Below, in pieces: positions 54,202 through 62,637 of a stretch of 64,000 nt of DNA. Position 1 is the stretch's first letter. Every line of letters begins with the position of its first letter. The notes under the pieces are model-generated. The model searched no databases and had not been told where the DNA came from. It worked only from the letters and a program-made list of their open reading frames with translations. The position numbers and the translations under genes are program-made. Source of the stretch: Acutalibacter muris (GTDB taxonomy: Bacteria; Bacillota; Clostridia; Oscillospirales; Acutalibacteraceae); the NCBI RefSeq assembly GCF_002201475.1, contig NZ_CP021422.1:1054001-1118000 (forward strand), in the 5' to 3' direction.

Positions 54202-55689
54202 CTATAGGTAAATGGGCAAAAGAAACAGCGTCAAGTGGAACTCGGCGGGCTTTGCGCCGGGTTCCTTTTTGTATATGACCTTCTCCAGCACGCTTTTAAG
54301 CAGTTCGTTGCGCTGCTGGGAATCCATATCAAAGTAGGAATCGAGTACCTCTTGTATGCGTTCCGCCATTTTTGGCACGTTCAGCTGTTCCCTGGGGCGT
54401 ATGTCTGTCCGGGCCTTCTCCAGGTCAGCAATACGTTGTGAGAGGGCAGCGTGGCGCTGAAGAAAAGTATCTGTGTCGTATACTCCCTGCTCCACTAAAT
54501 CGTACAGCCTGCTGTCCTGGGCCTTGGCCGTGGCTATCTGCCGCTCGATGGCCTTTAGGGTCTGGGCGGTGTTATCCTCTCCGGGACTTTCAGAGCCAGC
54601 GTTTTGAACAAGCTCGTTCATCTCCTCCCGAAGCCGGGAGATAAGCGCTTCCTCCACCAAATGCAGCTTGCTTGAGACGATACATCCCCGCTTCTGGCAA
54701 AGGAGCATGGGCCCGCCCCTTTTATCCGCCTGACGCTGCATATTGTGTCCGCAGTTGCCGCAGACGATAAGGCCGGCCAGAGGGTTTTCTATAACGCCGG
54801 TAAAGCTTGGTGAGCGGTGACGCTTCGCAAAGATTCCCTGTACCTGCTCAAAGGTCTCTTGAGGTACTATGCCCTGGTGCAGACCGTCGACTATGGTCCA
54901 GCTTTCCTGGGGGTTATATATAGTTATGTGCTTGCCGCCGCTCTGCCTGCTGGGGCGGATGTGGGTCTTGCGGTCCCATACTATATGGCCGGTGTATACC
55001 GGGTTCTGCAAAATATTCCTGATGGTGGTACGGCTGAATTGTACGTCTCGCCGGGGCTTTGCGCCCAGAGAGTTTATGCGGTCGGCGATGCGCTGGCAGC
55101 CCATACCTGAGAGGTATAGGTCAAATATCATGCGAACAAAGGGGGCCTCCTCGGGGTTTGGCTTAAGAGAGGGTGTCTTGCCGATACGGGTCTTTTCATA
55201 CCCATACGGCGCGTTTGCAATATACCCGCCGCTTTCCACCGTGGCCTTTATCCCCCGGCGCAGGCGGCGCTTTATCATCTTGTACTCCTGCCGCCCCAAG
55301 AAGGTCTCAAACTCGGTATAGGTTTCGTCATTTTCATCTGAGAGGTCGTACACCTTGTTAGGGGTGATAATCTTCGTCCCCGACAGTTTGAAAGCGTCCA
55401 ATATAGCCCCCTGGTCGCTCATGGACCCACGCCCCAGGCGCTGGATATCCATACAGAGCACACCGTCATATACACCCTGCTCCACAGCCTCCAGCAGCTT
55501 CAGCATTTGCGGCCGCGCATAGAGACTGTCCCCAGAGGCCACCTCCTCGAACACGTCCTCCGGCGCAACGACAAGGGCATGTTTAGCCATACACTGCCGC
55601 AAAGCTTCCCGGTGCCGTGCCAGCGTGACCTCTATGGGTTCGCTCGGATCATCCGCCCGGCTTTTCCTCAAGTATTCAGCATAGCGCAT
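54202..55689 (-). CDS. Large serine recombinase (integrase)
   Basis: 495 residues from ATG 55689 (AGAGGTG 8 bases before). Domain order: catalytic resolvase domain with Ser in YLRKSRADD and the Arg-rich motif DIQRLGRGSM; recombinase domain (GYIANAPYGYEKTR, NSLGAKPRRDVQFSRTTIRNIL); zinc beta-ribbon domain (CGNCGHNMQRQ...LLCQKRGC); and a C-terminal coiled coil. All residues needed look intact. It likely inserted the prophage-like element on its right. The att core cannot be located without the other end. Confidence 0.93.
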   Translation of the reverse strand: MRYAEYLRKSRADDPSEPIEVTLARHREALRQCMAKHALVVAPEDVFEEVASGDSLYARPQMLKLLEAVEQGVYDGVLCMDIQRLGRGSMSDQGAILDAFKLSGTKIITPNKVYDLSDENDETYTEFETFLGRQEYKMIKRRLRRGIKATVESGGYIANAPYGYEKTRIGKTPSLKPNPEEAPFVRMIFDLYLSGMGCQRIADRINSLGAKPRRDVQFSRTTIRNILQNPVYTGHIVWDRKTHIRPSRQSGGKHITIYNPQESWTIVDGLHQGIVPQETFEQVQGIFAKRHRSPSFTGVIENPLAGLIVCGNCGHNMQRQADKRGGPMLLCQKRGCIVSSKLHLVEEALISRLREEMNELVQNAGSESPGEDNTAQTLKAIERQIATAKAQDSRLYDLVEQGVYDTDTFLQRHAALSQRIADLEKARTDIRPREQLNVPKMAERIQEVLDSYFDMDSQQRNELLKSVLEKVIYKKEPGAKPAEFHLTLFLLPIYL

Positions 55690-55758
55690 TTTTGTCACCT
55701 CTTTGGATTTTTGGGTATGGAAAGGCCCGCCCCTGGGTGGGAGCGGGCTTTTTATTGC

Positions 55759-56757
55759 TTAATCAAACTGATACTGCTTTTTTGCAGCGATAACTTTATA
55801 ATCTGCTATATCGGCATATTTAACATTATGCATAACAGGAAGCGCACTCGCACTGAATGACACGGTAGCCCCAGCATTTACATCATGCACGTTTGTCCCG
55901 AAAATCCCGATTGGGTTCCCATCAGCGTTGTATAGCATAATGCTTGCCCATACCATTTTGTCATCTTCATCTGTATTGTTTGTAATCCTTCCTGTTATAG
56001 TGCCATTGCCAAACTCACCCTCAGTTAAAGACAAGTCGCTAACTTCATATCGTACAATATCGTTTTTTGACTTGCGAACGTTAAGGTGTGGAACAAAAAC
56101 ATAATCCATATCAGCGGTAAGGGTGCCATCAACTGGTGCGCCATTGGCGTAGTAATAACCTTTCTCGCCGGGAGCAATAATATCGGGGTCTTCTGAACCT
56201 AGAGAAAATATATTAGACGTTCCAAGCAATTTTCCCTCAGAATCTTCAAAATCATATGAAGGACTATCTAAAAATAAATTGTACTTACTTGTGTTTTCAA
56301 TTTCAATTATTACGTCACAACACAGGTTTCCTATGCTGTTTACGTACACGTCATGTGTTTGGTATGTGATTTTATATAATTCATCACTTTCGGATGGTTC
56401 ACCGGCTGCGCTGTTTTCCTCAACTTGGGACGATTCATCTTTTTTTGTCTCTGGTGATTCAGAGGATGGCTGTGTTTTAGCAGGCTCTTTTTTGTCGGTG
56501 GTGGGTGCACCGCTATTGGCCGAAAGCCCGAAGCCAAAGCCTAAAAAGAAAATAAACAAGGCAAGAGGAATCTGCCACCAGCGAAACGCGCCCTTCGGCT
56601 TGCTTTTCTGCTGCACGGTTTTAGCGGCAGCGGCAGGCTGTTGGGCTCTCGAAGCGGACTGAGTAGGTACTTGCTGTCTGTAAGTAAATATAGCTCCACA
56701 GGTGCCACAACTTTTTGCGCCGGAAGGAACATTCCCGCCACATCTTGGACATGTCAT
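55759..56757 (-). CDS. Zinc-ribbon protein with one membrane helix and an outer Ig-like domain
   Basis: 332 residues; ATG 56757 is 7 bases after GAGG. N-terminal zinc ribbon (CPRCGGNVPSGAKSCGTCGAIF), a Gln/Ala-rich linker, a membrane helix (WWQIPLALFIFFLGFGFGL), an acidic Ser/Pro-rich spacer, then an FxLYD-like beta-sandwich (ITYQTHDVYVNSIGNLCCDVIIEIENTSKYNLFL). Its role on the prophage is unknown; it could be an exclusion or surface protein. Confidence 0.7.
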   Translation of the reverse strand: MTCPRCGGNVPSGAKSCGTCGAIFTYRQQVPTQSASRAQQPAAAAKTVQQKSKPKGAFRWWQIPLALFIFFLGFGFGLSANSGAPTTDKKEPAKTQPSSESPETKKDESSQVEENSAAGEPSESDELYKITYQTHDVYVNSIGNLCCDVIIEIENTSKYNLFLDSPSYDFEDSEGKLLGTSNIFSLGSEDPDIIAPGEKGYYYANGAPVDGTLTADMDYVFVPHLNVRKSKNDIVRYEVSDLSLTEGEFGNGTITGRITNNTDEDDKMVWASIMLYNADGNPIGIFGTNVHDVNAGATVSFSASALPVMHNVKYADIADYKVIAAKKQYQFD

Positions 56758-56825
56758 TTTCATTCCTCATTTCCTTTTATATTCTTCTATAATTAAATGT
56801 TTGATAATACCTTTGCTTGTATACT

Positions 56826-57200
56826 CTATCCAATAGCTTTTTCCCGTATCCCCTTTTCAGATTCTTTATGAAAGAATGGCTTTAACGCAGTATCAACGAT
56901 TAGCTTCGTGTCATCATTGGCCTTGCGGTAAGCGAGTGCCACGTCTCTTTCGTGTAAAGACAACTTGGGTGTATCTTGACTTTGTCGGATGTATTCTGGA
57001 GTAGGGTCATCTGTGCGGCCAAGAAGATAATCAGCTGAAACATCGCATATGAGAGCAATTTTAATAATTAAATCTGATTTGGGGTCATGATTACCTTTTT
57101 CATATCCATTTAAAGTGCTTGGAGCGACTCCAATTTTTTGAGCTAACTCCTTTTGGGTAAGACCAGCACGTTCTCTCGCTAATTTAATGTTAAATTCCAT
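56826..57200 (-). CDS. XRE-family repressor (first switch)
   Basis: 124 residues from ATG 57200 with AAAGGGGGG ahead. The N-terminal HTH reads RERAGLTQKELAQKIGVAPSTLNGYEKGN. The C-terminal part is helical and lacks a LexA-type peptidase site. Its - strand promoter is TTGACA (57261-57266) and TACTAT (57238-57243) with 17 bases between. Divergent to it is a second promoter with the palindrome GATTTGAGATTCTCAAATC. It looks like the phage-type repressor of this module. Confidence 0.85.
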   Translation of the reverse strand: MEFNIKLARERAGLTQKELAQKIGVAPSTLNGYEKGNHDPKSDLIIKIALICDVSADYLLGRTDDPTPEYIRQSQDTPKLSLHERDVALAYRKANDDTKLIVDTALKPFFHKESEKGIREKAIG

Positions 57201-57308
57201 ATAGTCCCCCCTTTGCACGGTTACCTTGACCCTCTCTATAGTAGCGAAATTTTTTTCTTTTGTCAAGAGCGCAAATTCTAATTTCTCAAATTTCTTTTCG
57301 GAAAGGTA

Positions 57309-57363
57309 TTGACAAATTTGAAATACTTGAATATAATGTACTTAGATTTGAGATTCTCAAATC
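57309..57363 (+). promoter_or_regulatory. Rightward promoter with palindromic operator
   Basis: TTGACA (57309-57314), 17-base spacer, TATAAT (57332-57337), then GATTTGAGATTCTCAAATC (57345-57363, 8-bp arms) over the start. A related half-site, AATTTGAGAAATTAG, lies on the - strand near 57281, between the two promoters. Confidence 0.8.
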
Positions 57364-57389
57364 AATTTGCAAGCAGCTTTGACAAGGGA

Positions 57390-57745
57390 AAAGCAAATCG
57401 CATCTGTAGGCTTTTTACAGATGCGACTACTCCGAATTTTGTTACCAGAACACGTTGCAGGGCTTTCATCCTGATGGCGTATGTTTTTGCCGAGCACACT
57501 CGTTTGGCCATCAGTGGCATACCCCTTTTGATCTGGGCGGAACCAGTACATATGCCGGTGTCGATGAATCTTCACATGCAAAAGCCACATGCTTCTATGA
57601 CGCGCCGTTTCACTTTAGCAGTTTCGGTTCAGCTATTGCCCCTTACGCATGACGCCGCTTTCACAGTCTGGAACGTCTGGGCAAAAAGAGTGCCTTGCCG
57701 ATTTCTCCGCATGGCATCATCCCCTTTCTGCCCCTAAAAAGGGAC
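57390..57745 (-). ncRNA. Candidate non-coding RNA 1
   Basis: A - strand promoter (TTGACA 57775-57780, TATAAT 57752-57757, 17-base spacer) starts a transcript near 57745. No supported gene lies in this stretch. It ends at a 10-bp hairpin (57399-57425; CGCATCTGTA/TACAGATGCG) followed by ATTTGCTTTT. Just before the hairpin lies GTTCTGGTAA, which recurs at the same distance in candidate 2. Between the two promoters the RNA would be antisense to the rightward transcript. Confidence 0.6.
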
Positions 57746-57751
57746 AATAGC

Positions 57752-57780
57752 ATTATAGTGAAATGTTTTTCCCTTGTCAA
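57752..57780 (-). promoter_or_regulatory. Promoter of candidate RNA 1
   Basis: TTGACA and TATAAT on the - strand, 17 bases apart. TTGACAAGGGAAAA also occurs as an inverted copy near 57378-57391 at the other end of the RNA. Confidence 0.8.
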
Positions 57781-57817
57781 GCGTTTTATAACGCTGTATG
57801 AGAAAGGAGCGACACAA

Positions 57818-58036
57818 ATGGATTACCCGAATATAGAAGCCGAACGAGCTCGTCTTGGCCTTACGAAAGACGAACTGGCCGAACGCTTGGGAGTAAGCCG
57901 TAAAACTTTGCTAAATTGGCAAACTGGCAGAACTGAGATTCCTAGTGGCAAGCTTATTAAGCTTGCATATATGTTTGACTGCACTATCGACTACCTGCTG
58001 GGCGTAGACGTTCGGCCCCAGGACAGGGCGGGGTGA
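57818..58036 (+). CDS. XRE-family regulator
   Basis: 72 residues behind AAAGGAG. It is almost only an HTH: ERARLGLTKDELAERLGVSRKTLLNWQTGRTEIPSGKLIKLAYMFDCTIDYLLG. This is the usual place for a Cro-like protein to the right of a repressor. It lies between the two RNA candidates and could be expressed from the promoter at 57309, about 480 bases upstream. Confidence 0.85.
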   Translation: MDYPNIEAERARLGLTKDELAERLGVSRKTLLNWQTGRTEIPSGKLIKLAYMFDCTIDYLLGVDVRPQDRAG

Positions 58037-58039
58037 AAA

Positions 58040-58330
58040 GCAAACGTGCCCACAGGCCTTTGTGAGCACGCATACTCTAGACTTTTTTTACCAGAACGCC
58101 TTGCACCTTCAGACCCTAACAGCACGCGTGTTGCTGGCTTTCCTGCCTGTTAGTGATAGGCTGCTACCTTAATCCGGGCACGCAGTTGACTATCTGCCTG
58201 ATCTGTTGGACGAGTAAGGCCCCACGCTTTTTCCCGGAAGCTTTTACCACTTTATAAAGCGTTTCCGCTTCCTGATGCCAGCAGGAAGCGGAAACTAGCA
58301 AAGCCCATTGCATACTCAACGAGCTTGCAT
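58040..58330 (-). ncRNA. Candidate non-coding RNA 2
   Basis: A - strand TATAAT (58337-58342) lies exactly at the IS630 left end. The ~290-base transcript contains a 14-bp perfect hairpin (58261-58295; GTTTCCGCTTCCTG and complement). It ends in a 10-bp hairpin (58045-58070; CGTGCTCACA/TGTGGGCACG, one G-U) followed by TTTGCTTTTC. The last ~45 bases share GTTCTGGTAA and GAGTA with candidate 1 at nearly identical spacing. The -35 has been displaced by the IS. Confidence 0.5.
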
Positions 58331-58342
58331 GAGGACATTATA

Positions 58343-59441
58343 TTATTCCTGAAAAACGACCTAGAAAAAAGCAGTAGAAAGTGGTAAAATAGAGAGTATG
58401 GAATACATAGATTTACGAAAACTGAAAAGTGGAGAACTCAAGCAGATACGCCGGCAGGTCGTACGCCTCAAAAAGATGGGGAAAACCGGGAAAGAAATAG
58501 AGGAATTAACCGGAGTACGGCAGAGTCGCGCCAGCGAAATATGGACGGCATATAAGCGAGAGGGAGACAAAGCGCTGGAACCGAAGAAACACGGATTCCA
58601 GAAGGGGACGCATCTGCTTCTGACACCGGAGGAGCAGGCGGAAATACGGGAAACGATTGTTACCCGCCGCCCAGAGGAATTCGGCATTCCTGGGAGTCTG
58701 TGGACGCTGAAGAAAGTGTGTGCATACGTCTGGAAAAGGTATCGGAAAAAGATCTCGGACGGCAGTGTGTCGGATTATATGCGGCGCTGGGGCTTGACGT
58801 GCCAGCGTCCGGTCAAGCGTGCCCGGAAACAGAATCCTTCCCGTATCTAAAGGTGGCGGGAGGAAGAATATCCGGCCATCGACCAGCGGGCCAAGGCAGA
58901 AAATGCCGTGATTTACTGGGGAGACGAGACTGGAATCGACAACTGCTCGAACTGTGAGCGCGGGTTTGCACCCAAAGGACAGCCTCCTGTTCTGTCGGTG
59001 GAAACGAAAAGAGAGAGGCTGAATATGCTTTCCGCCCTGAGCAGGCAGGGGGACGTTCGCTTTATGATGTACGAGGATTCCATGAACCAGCAGCGCCTGA
59101 TCCAATTTATGGACCGGTTGATTCGGACCTCCAACCAAAAGGTTTTCCTGATTTTGGACAACTTAAAGGTGCACCACGGGAAGAAAGCCGCAGCCTGGCT
59201 AGACAAGCATCGGGATAAAATCGAGCTGTTCTTTCTGCCGCCCTATGCTCCCGAGAGCAATCCGGACGAATATCTCAATCACGCGCTGAAACTTTCGGTC
59301 CATTCTGGCGACTTACCTCGGACCATATACGATATCCGCCATAAAACTACTTCCTTCATGCGAACATTACAACATTCTCCTGATAAGGTCTCCGCTTTCT
59401 TTCAACATAATCAGATTTCCTATATTCTTGTTCGGGGGTAA
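58343..59441 (+). mobile_element. IS630-family insertion sequence (complete length, 1.1 kb)
   Basis: Flanked by TA duplications (58341-58342 and 59442-59443). The ends TTATTCCTGAAAAAC and TTACCCCCGAACAAG (right end reversed) are an imperfect inverted repeat (10 of 14). It carries one transposase gene with an in-frame stop. It is a sister of the fragment at 45617-45965. Confidence 0.8.
58398..59441 (+). pseudogene. IS630 transposase with premature stop
   Basis: The frame is continuous except for one TAA at 58848-58850, after KQNPSRI; the next codons (RWREEEYPAIDQRAKAE) carry on in the same frame. The homeodomain-like N terminus and the DDE catalytic part (WGDETG, LILDNLKVHHGK, ESNPDEYLNHAL) are otherwise intact. 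One base change (probably AAA to TAA) would explain it. It is inactive unless the stop is suppressed. Confidence 0.85.
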
Positions 59442-59485
59442 TACCACTTCCTCCTGCGGGCCGCAAGACGAAAGGAGGAATTTTC

Positions 59486-59629
59486 TTGAAGCTGAGAATC
59501 AATTTTCACACAGGCACCACATTCCTGCTGGAATGGGAGCCCATGGACGGCGGCAGGTTCTACGCCATCGTGGGACTAGTGGCCGTGGCGCTCATGATGG
59601 GATTCTTTTATGGGCTCGTACAATTGTGA
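59486..59629 (+). CDS. Small membrane protein
   Basis: 47 residues from TTG 59486 with AAAGGAGG 7 bases ahead. It is a short polar stretch (LKLRINFHTGTTFLLEWEPMDGG) and one membrane helix (FYAIVGLVAVALMMGFFYGLV). Its promoter region was probably split by the IS630 insertion. Unknown function. Confidence 0.55.
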   Translation: MKLRINFHTGTTFLLEWEPMDGGRFYAIVGLVAVALMMGFFYGLVQL

Positions 59630-59651
59630 CATAGGACAAACCGACACCATC

Positions 59652-60077
59652 TCACACATACAGCGGAAAGAAAGTCAGCGTAAAATGCTCCTGGCCGTCC
59701 TTTTCCTTATACTCAATGTTATCCAATGTAGCACCGACAACCGCCATAAATTGCCTTTCGGACAGCTTGTCCAATGGGACAGGAAAATCATTCCAAAAGG
59801 GCTCCTCTTTCACGATTTGTTTGCATATATAGTCGTGGTGCTTCATCACCTTGTCCCAACAGGCAAATGGACCGCGGCCCAAAAGGTAGTCCAGTGGAAC
59901 ATCGAAATAATTTGCGATTTGAGTTGCAACCTCGATGGAAGCTGAGCGCTGTCCGCTTTCTATCATACTGACAGCAGATTTTCCTATTCCAAGATTATTA
60001 CCCAAAGCCGTTTGCGATATCTTTTCATCATTTCGCAGCTTTCTGACGCGTTCTCCAAAAATTTTAGAATCAAACAT
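59652..60077 (-). CDS. XRE-family repressor (second switch)
   Basis: 141 residues from ATG 60077 with AAGGGGGA ahead. HTH: VRKLRNDEKISQTALGNNLGIGKSAVSMIESGQRS. The C-terminal ~70 residues are a helical-plus-strand domain (VPLDYLLGRGPFACWDKVMKHHDYI). It is divergent from a small XRE gene, with operators TTCACTNNNAGTGAA between them, the classic repressor/Cro layout. Confidence 0.88.
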   Translation of the reverse strand: MFDSKIFGERVRKLRNDEKISQTALGNNLGIGKSAVSMIESGQRSASIEVATQIANYFDVPLDYLLGRGPFACWDKVMKHHDYICKQIVKEEPFWNDFPVPLDKLSERQFMAVVGATLDNIEYKEKDGQEHFTLTFFPLYV

Positions 60078-60089
60078 AAAATATCCCCC

Positions 60090-60140
60090 TTGACAGTTCA
60101 CTATAAGTGTACTATAATATAGCCGTTCACTGAGAGTGAA
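60090..60140 (+). promoter_or_regulatory. Rightward promoter with two operators
   Basis: TTGACA (60090-60095), 17 bases, TATAAT (60113-60118). Operator 1 (60097-60111, TTCACTATAAGTGTA) sits inside the spacer; operator 2 (60126-60140, TTCACTGAGAGTGAA) covers the start. Both read TTCACT-N3-AGTGAA. Confidence 0.85.
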
Positions 60141-60163
60141 TAAATCAAGAGAAAGGAGGCTCC

Positions 60164-60373
60164 ATGGATTTAGTTATAAAACAAGAGCGAATCGCGCGAG
60201 GGTGGACGCAAGAGTTTGTTGCTCAGCAGGTAGGCGTGAAAAAGCCAACTGTTTCAATGATTGAGACTGGGCAAAGGAAACCTTCGTATGATGTTCTTGT
60301 AAAACTTCTTGATTTATTCGAATATGATGACCCGCGATTGCTGTTTGCACCAGCTCAGGCGGGCAGCAAGTGA
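60164..60373 (+). CDS. Small XRE-family regulator (Cro-like)
   Basis: 69 residues behind AAAGGAGG. Helix-turn-helix RIARGWTQEFVAQQVGVKKPTVSMIETGQRKPSYDVLVKLLDLFEYDDPRLL. It is the first gene of the rightward transcript, divergent from the longer repressor. Confidence 0.9.
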   Translation: MDLVIKQERIARGWTQEFVAQQVGVKKPTVSMIETGQRKPSYDVLVKLLDLFEYDDPRLLFAPAQAGSK

Positions 60374-60430
60374 GCACGTTCACTAAAAGCATACCACGAC
60401 ACGAACGAAAAGGCAAGGGGGAAAAAGCAA

Positions 60431-60661
60431 ATGACGGTCAACACGCTGCTGAAAATGTTAGACGTTACCAGGAATACGGCAGATACCTATATCGTGAACA
60501 TTGTGATGGACGGCTATGGCAAGCCGCTGAATGCGAAGGTGGAGACCATACGGATACATGGCGGCGGCATGTTTATTACGTCGGTCGGCACGGATAACGA
60601 TATTATGCCCGGCGAAGAGAGAAAGAAAAAGCGCTCTCGTTCCTGCGTCTGCGGTAAGTAA
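60431..60661 (+). CDS. Hypothetical small protein
   Basis: 76 residues behind AAGGGGGAAA. It is beta-rich (NTADTYIVNIVMDGYGKPLNAKVETIRIHGGGMFITSVG) with a basic tail ending RSRSCVCGK. Not recognised; codon use and spacing fit the early operon. Confidence 0.55.
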   Translation: MTVNTLLKMLDVTRNTADTYIVNIVMDGYGKPLNAKVETIRIHGGGMFITSVGTDNDIMPGEERKKKRSRSCVCGK

Positions 60662-60706
60662 TAGGACAATCCCAGACCGAAATATACATTTTGCGAGGTG
60701 ATAAAA

Positions 60707-60928
60707 ATGTTAGATAAACGCGGTAGAGACATCGGCGAGCCGAAGACTCTTGTTTGTTACGCCGAGGCAACCCCGGAAACTGTGGCGATTAACCGTTTCG
60801 GGATCAGTGACACGCTGTCGCGCATACATACGCAGCTTTGGGGATGTCCCCGCAAGTGCACAGTGTTGTACCATGAGACAAAGCCAGAAGGCTACGGCAT
60901 ACCCCACGGCGACCCTCCGCCGTACTGA
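60707..60928 (+). CDS. Hypothetical small protein
   Basis: 73 residues from ATG 60707 (GAGGTG ahead). MLDKRGRDIGEPKTLVCYAEATPET...CPRKCTVLYHETKPEGYG. It has a CxxxC pair, and no family is recognised. Confidence 0.5.
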   Translation: MLDKRGRDIGEPKTLVCYAEATPETVAINRFGISDTLSRIHTQLWGCPRKCTVLYHETKPEGYGIPHGDPPPY

Positions 60929-60981
60929 TGTACGCCCTTCGGGGCGAGGGACAAGCTCTTATAATAGAAAGGAAGGATAAA

Positions 60982-61827
60982 ATGGCTCTAAAAAAATTCG
61001 GCGTTGACATCTCCGAATGGAACAATGCTGTTGACTTCGGCGCTTTGAAGCGCGCGGGGGTCCAGTTTGTACTTATCCGCTGCGGTTTCGGCAGCGATTC
61101 CCACGACCAAGATGATAAACAGTTCTTTGAGAACGTGCGCAAGGCCGAAGCTGCCGGTATTCCCTGGGGCGCTTTCCTCTACTCTTACGCCCTGGACACT
61201 GATATGGCGAGGAGCGAAGCCCAGCATATGCTCCGGCTGCTGGCCGGCCGCAAGCCTGCCTATGGGGTATGGTACGACGTGGAGGATGATCTGCAGGCCG
61301 GTGCGGACCTTGTGAGCATATGCGAGGTTTTCTGCAAGGCCATGGAAGCGGCAGGGCTTTATGTCGGGATCTACTCCATGGTGGTGTGGCTGGACACCAT
61401 ACTTGACAGCCCCAGGCTTGACAAATATGACAAGTGGGTGGCCCAGGTGTATGACGTCTGCGAGTACAAGAAGCCCTACGGCATTTGGCAGTACAGTCAT
61501 ACTGGCGTTATCGAGGGCAAGGAGTTTGATATGAACTATGCTTATAAAAATTATCCGGCGCTGACAAGCAATAAGAAGGAGGACGACGAAATGACAGACG
61601 AAAAATTTGCCGAGCTTATGGAGAGATACCTGAAGCGGCAGGCCCAAAAGCCCGCAAGCAAGTGGGCAGAGGGGAATATCGAGAAGGTTAAGGCGGCGAA
61701 AGTGATGTTAGGCGACGCAAACGGCAATTTCCGGCCGCAGAGCTTTATCCCTCGGCAGGAGGTGGCGACAGCATTGGCCAATATCTTGGACAAGTTGCCA
61801 GAGGCAAAAGCGGCGGGGGAGGAATAA
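60982..61827 (+). CDS. GH25 lysozyme (endolysin) with a C-terminal SLH-like domain
   Basis: 281 residues from ATG 60982 (AAGGAAGGA ahead). The GH25 barrel shows FGVDISEWNNAVDF, the acidic pair region VWYDVEDD, and IWQYSHTGVIEGKEFDMNYA. Residues ~195-215 form an acidic linker, and the C-terminal ~65 residues read as one SLH-like repeat (WAEGNIEKVKAAKVMLGDANGNFRPQSFIPRQEVATALANIL). No signal peptide, as expected for a phage endolysin released by a holin. It cuts the glycan strands of peptidoglycan. Confidence 0.9.
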   Translation: MALKKFGVDISEWNNAVDFGALKRAGVQFVLIRCGFGSDSHDQDDKQFFENVRKAEAAGIPWGAFLYSYALDTDMARSEAQHMLRLLAGRKPAYGVWYDVEDDLQAGADLVSICEVFCKAMEAAGLYVGIYSMVVWLDTILDSPRLDKYDKWVAQVYDVCEYKKPYGIWQYSHTGVIEGKEFDMNYAYKNYPALTSNKKEDDEMTDEKFAELMERYLKRQAQKPASKWAEGNIEKVKAAKVMLGDANGNFRPQSFIPRQEVATALANILDKLPEAKAAGEE

Positions 61828-61829
61828 CC

Positions 61830-62036
61830 ATGGATATGCTGAACCTGTTTATCCTCGGTCTCCGTGTGGCGACACTTTTCTTCTTCCTCTGGTATTTTGC
61901 AGAAAAATGCTGCGCCCTTTACGCCGCCCGCAAGGCCAAGGAGAAGCGTCGGGTACGGTTTCAGACGGTCTGGGGTTCAAGCTTATGTTGCAATGATGAG
62001 CTGGATAATATCATAACGGCGAAGGAGGATTACTAA
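61830..62036 (+). CDS. Small membrane protein, possibly holin-like
   Basis: 68 residues, 3 bases after the lysozyme. One membrane helix (LFILGLRVATLFFFLWYFAEKCC) precedes a basic stretch and an acidic end. A holin usually has at least one such helix and sits next to the endolysin, but the protein is not recognised as a known holin family. Confidence 0.5.
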   Translation: MDMLNLFILGLRVATLFFFLWYFAEKCCALYAARKAKEKRRVRFQTVWGSSLCCNDELDNIITAKEDY

Positions 62037-62079
62037 TGACACCAACCGTATGTGATTATTTTGGCGTGATCAAGTTTTA
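62035..62079 (+). CDS. Possible 14-residue peptide
   Basis: ATG 62035 overlaps the previous stop and has GAAGGAGG ahead: MTPTVCDYFGVIKF then TAA. It may be only a coupling element. Confidence 0.3.
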
Positions 62080-62098
62080 ATTGAAAGGATAGTAAAAC

Positions 62099-62617
62099 AT
62101 GAAAAGTATAAGTTTAGAAGAATTCAAGGGTTTTAGACCGTGCTGGCTGGAGACGGCTGCGGGAGCAAGGAGGCTGGAGGAGATAGGGAGCCGAAAGAAG
62201 CGGTGGACGGCTATGGATATCCTGGACTTGCCGGAAGACGAAGTAAGCGCGGAGGATAAGATATGGGCAGTAACGAAGGCCGGGCTTATTGAGGAGCAAA
62301 AGCTGCATGAGTTTGCTTGCCGGTGCGCGGAGGAAGCGCTGAAGCTAGTGGAGGACCCTGACCCAAGGAGTGTTGCGGCAATAGAAGCAAAGCGGAAATG
62401 GCTTAAGGGCGAGATCAGTGATGAGGAGCTTGACGCAGCCTGGGCCGCCGCCAGGGACGCCGCCAGGGACGCAGCCAGGGCCGCAGCCTGGGACGTAGCC
62501 TGGGCCGCCGCCAGGGACGCCGCCAGGGACGCAGCCAGGGCCGCAGCCAGTGACGCAGCCAGGGACGCAACTAGAAAAAAGCAGGTTGCCATACTCAGAG
62601 AACTGATTATAGACTAA
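62099..62617 (+). CDS. Ala-rich repeat protein, copy 1
   Basis: 172 residues. Residues 1-110 are a conserved domain (MKSISLEEFKGFRPCWLETAAGARRLEE...DLPEDEVSAEDKIWAVTKAGLIEE). Residues ~113-163 are near-regular Ala-rich helix (AARDAARDAARAAAWDVAWAAARDAAR) coded by 12-base units of the kind GCCGCCAGGGAC. It ends DATRKKQVAILRELIID. The second copy at 62726 is 96% alike except for repeat number. Such Ala/Arg/Asp helices occur in phage and plasmid proteins of unknown function. Confidence 0.7.
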   Translation: MKSISLEEFKGFRPCWLETAAGARRLEEIGSRKKRWTAMDILDLPEDEVSAEDKIWAVTKAGLIEEQKLHEFACRCAEEALKLVEDPDPRSVAAIEAKRKWLKGEISDEELDAAWAAARDAARDAARAAAWDVAWAAARDAARDAARAAASDAARDATRKKQVAILRELIID

Positions 62618-62637
62618 AGGAGAAAGGGGCCAATACA

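Noticed and set aside
58908..59441. A second, independent transposase gene
   Set aside because: It is in the same frame as the gene at 58398; only a TAA separates them.
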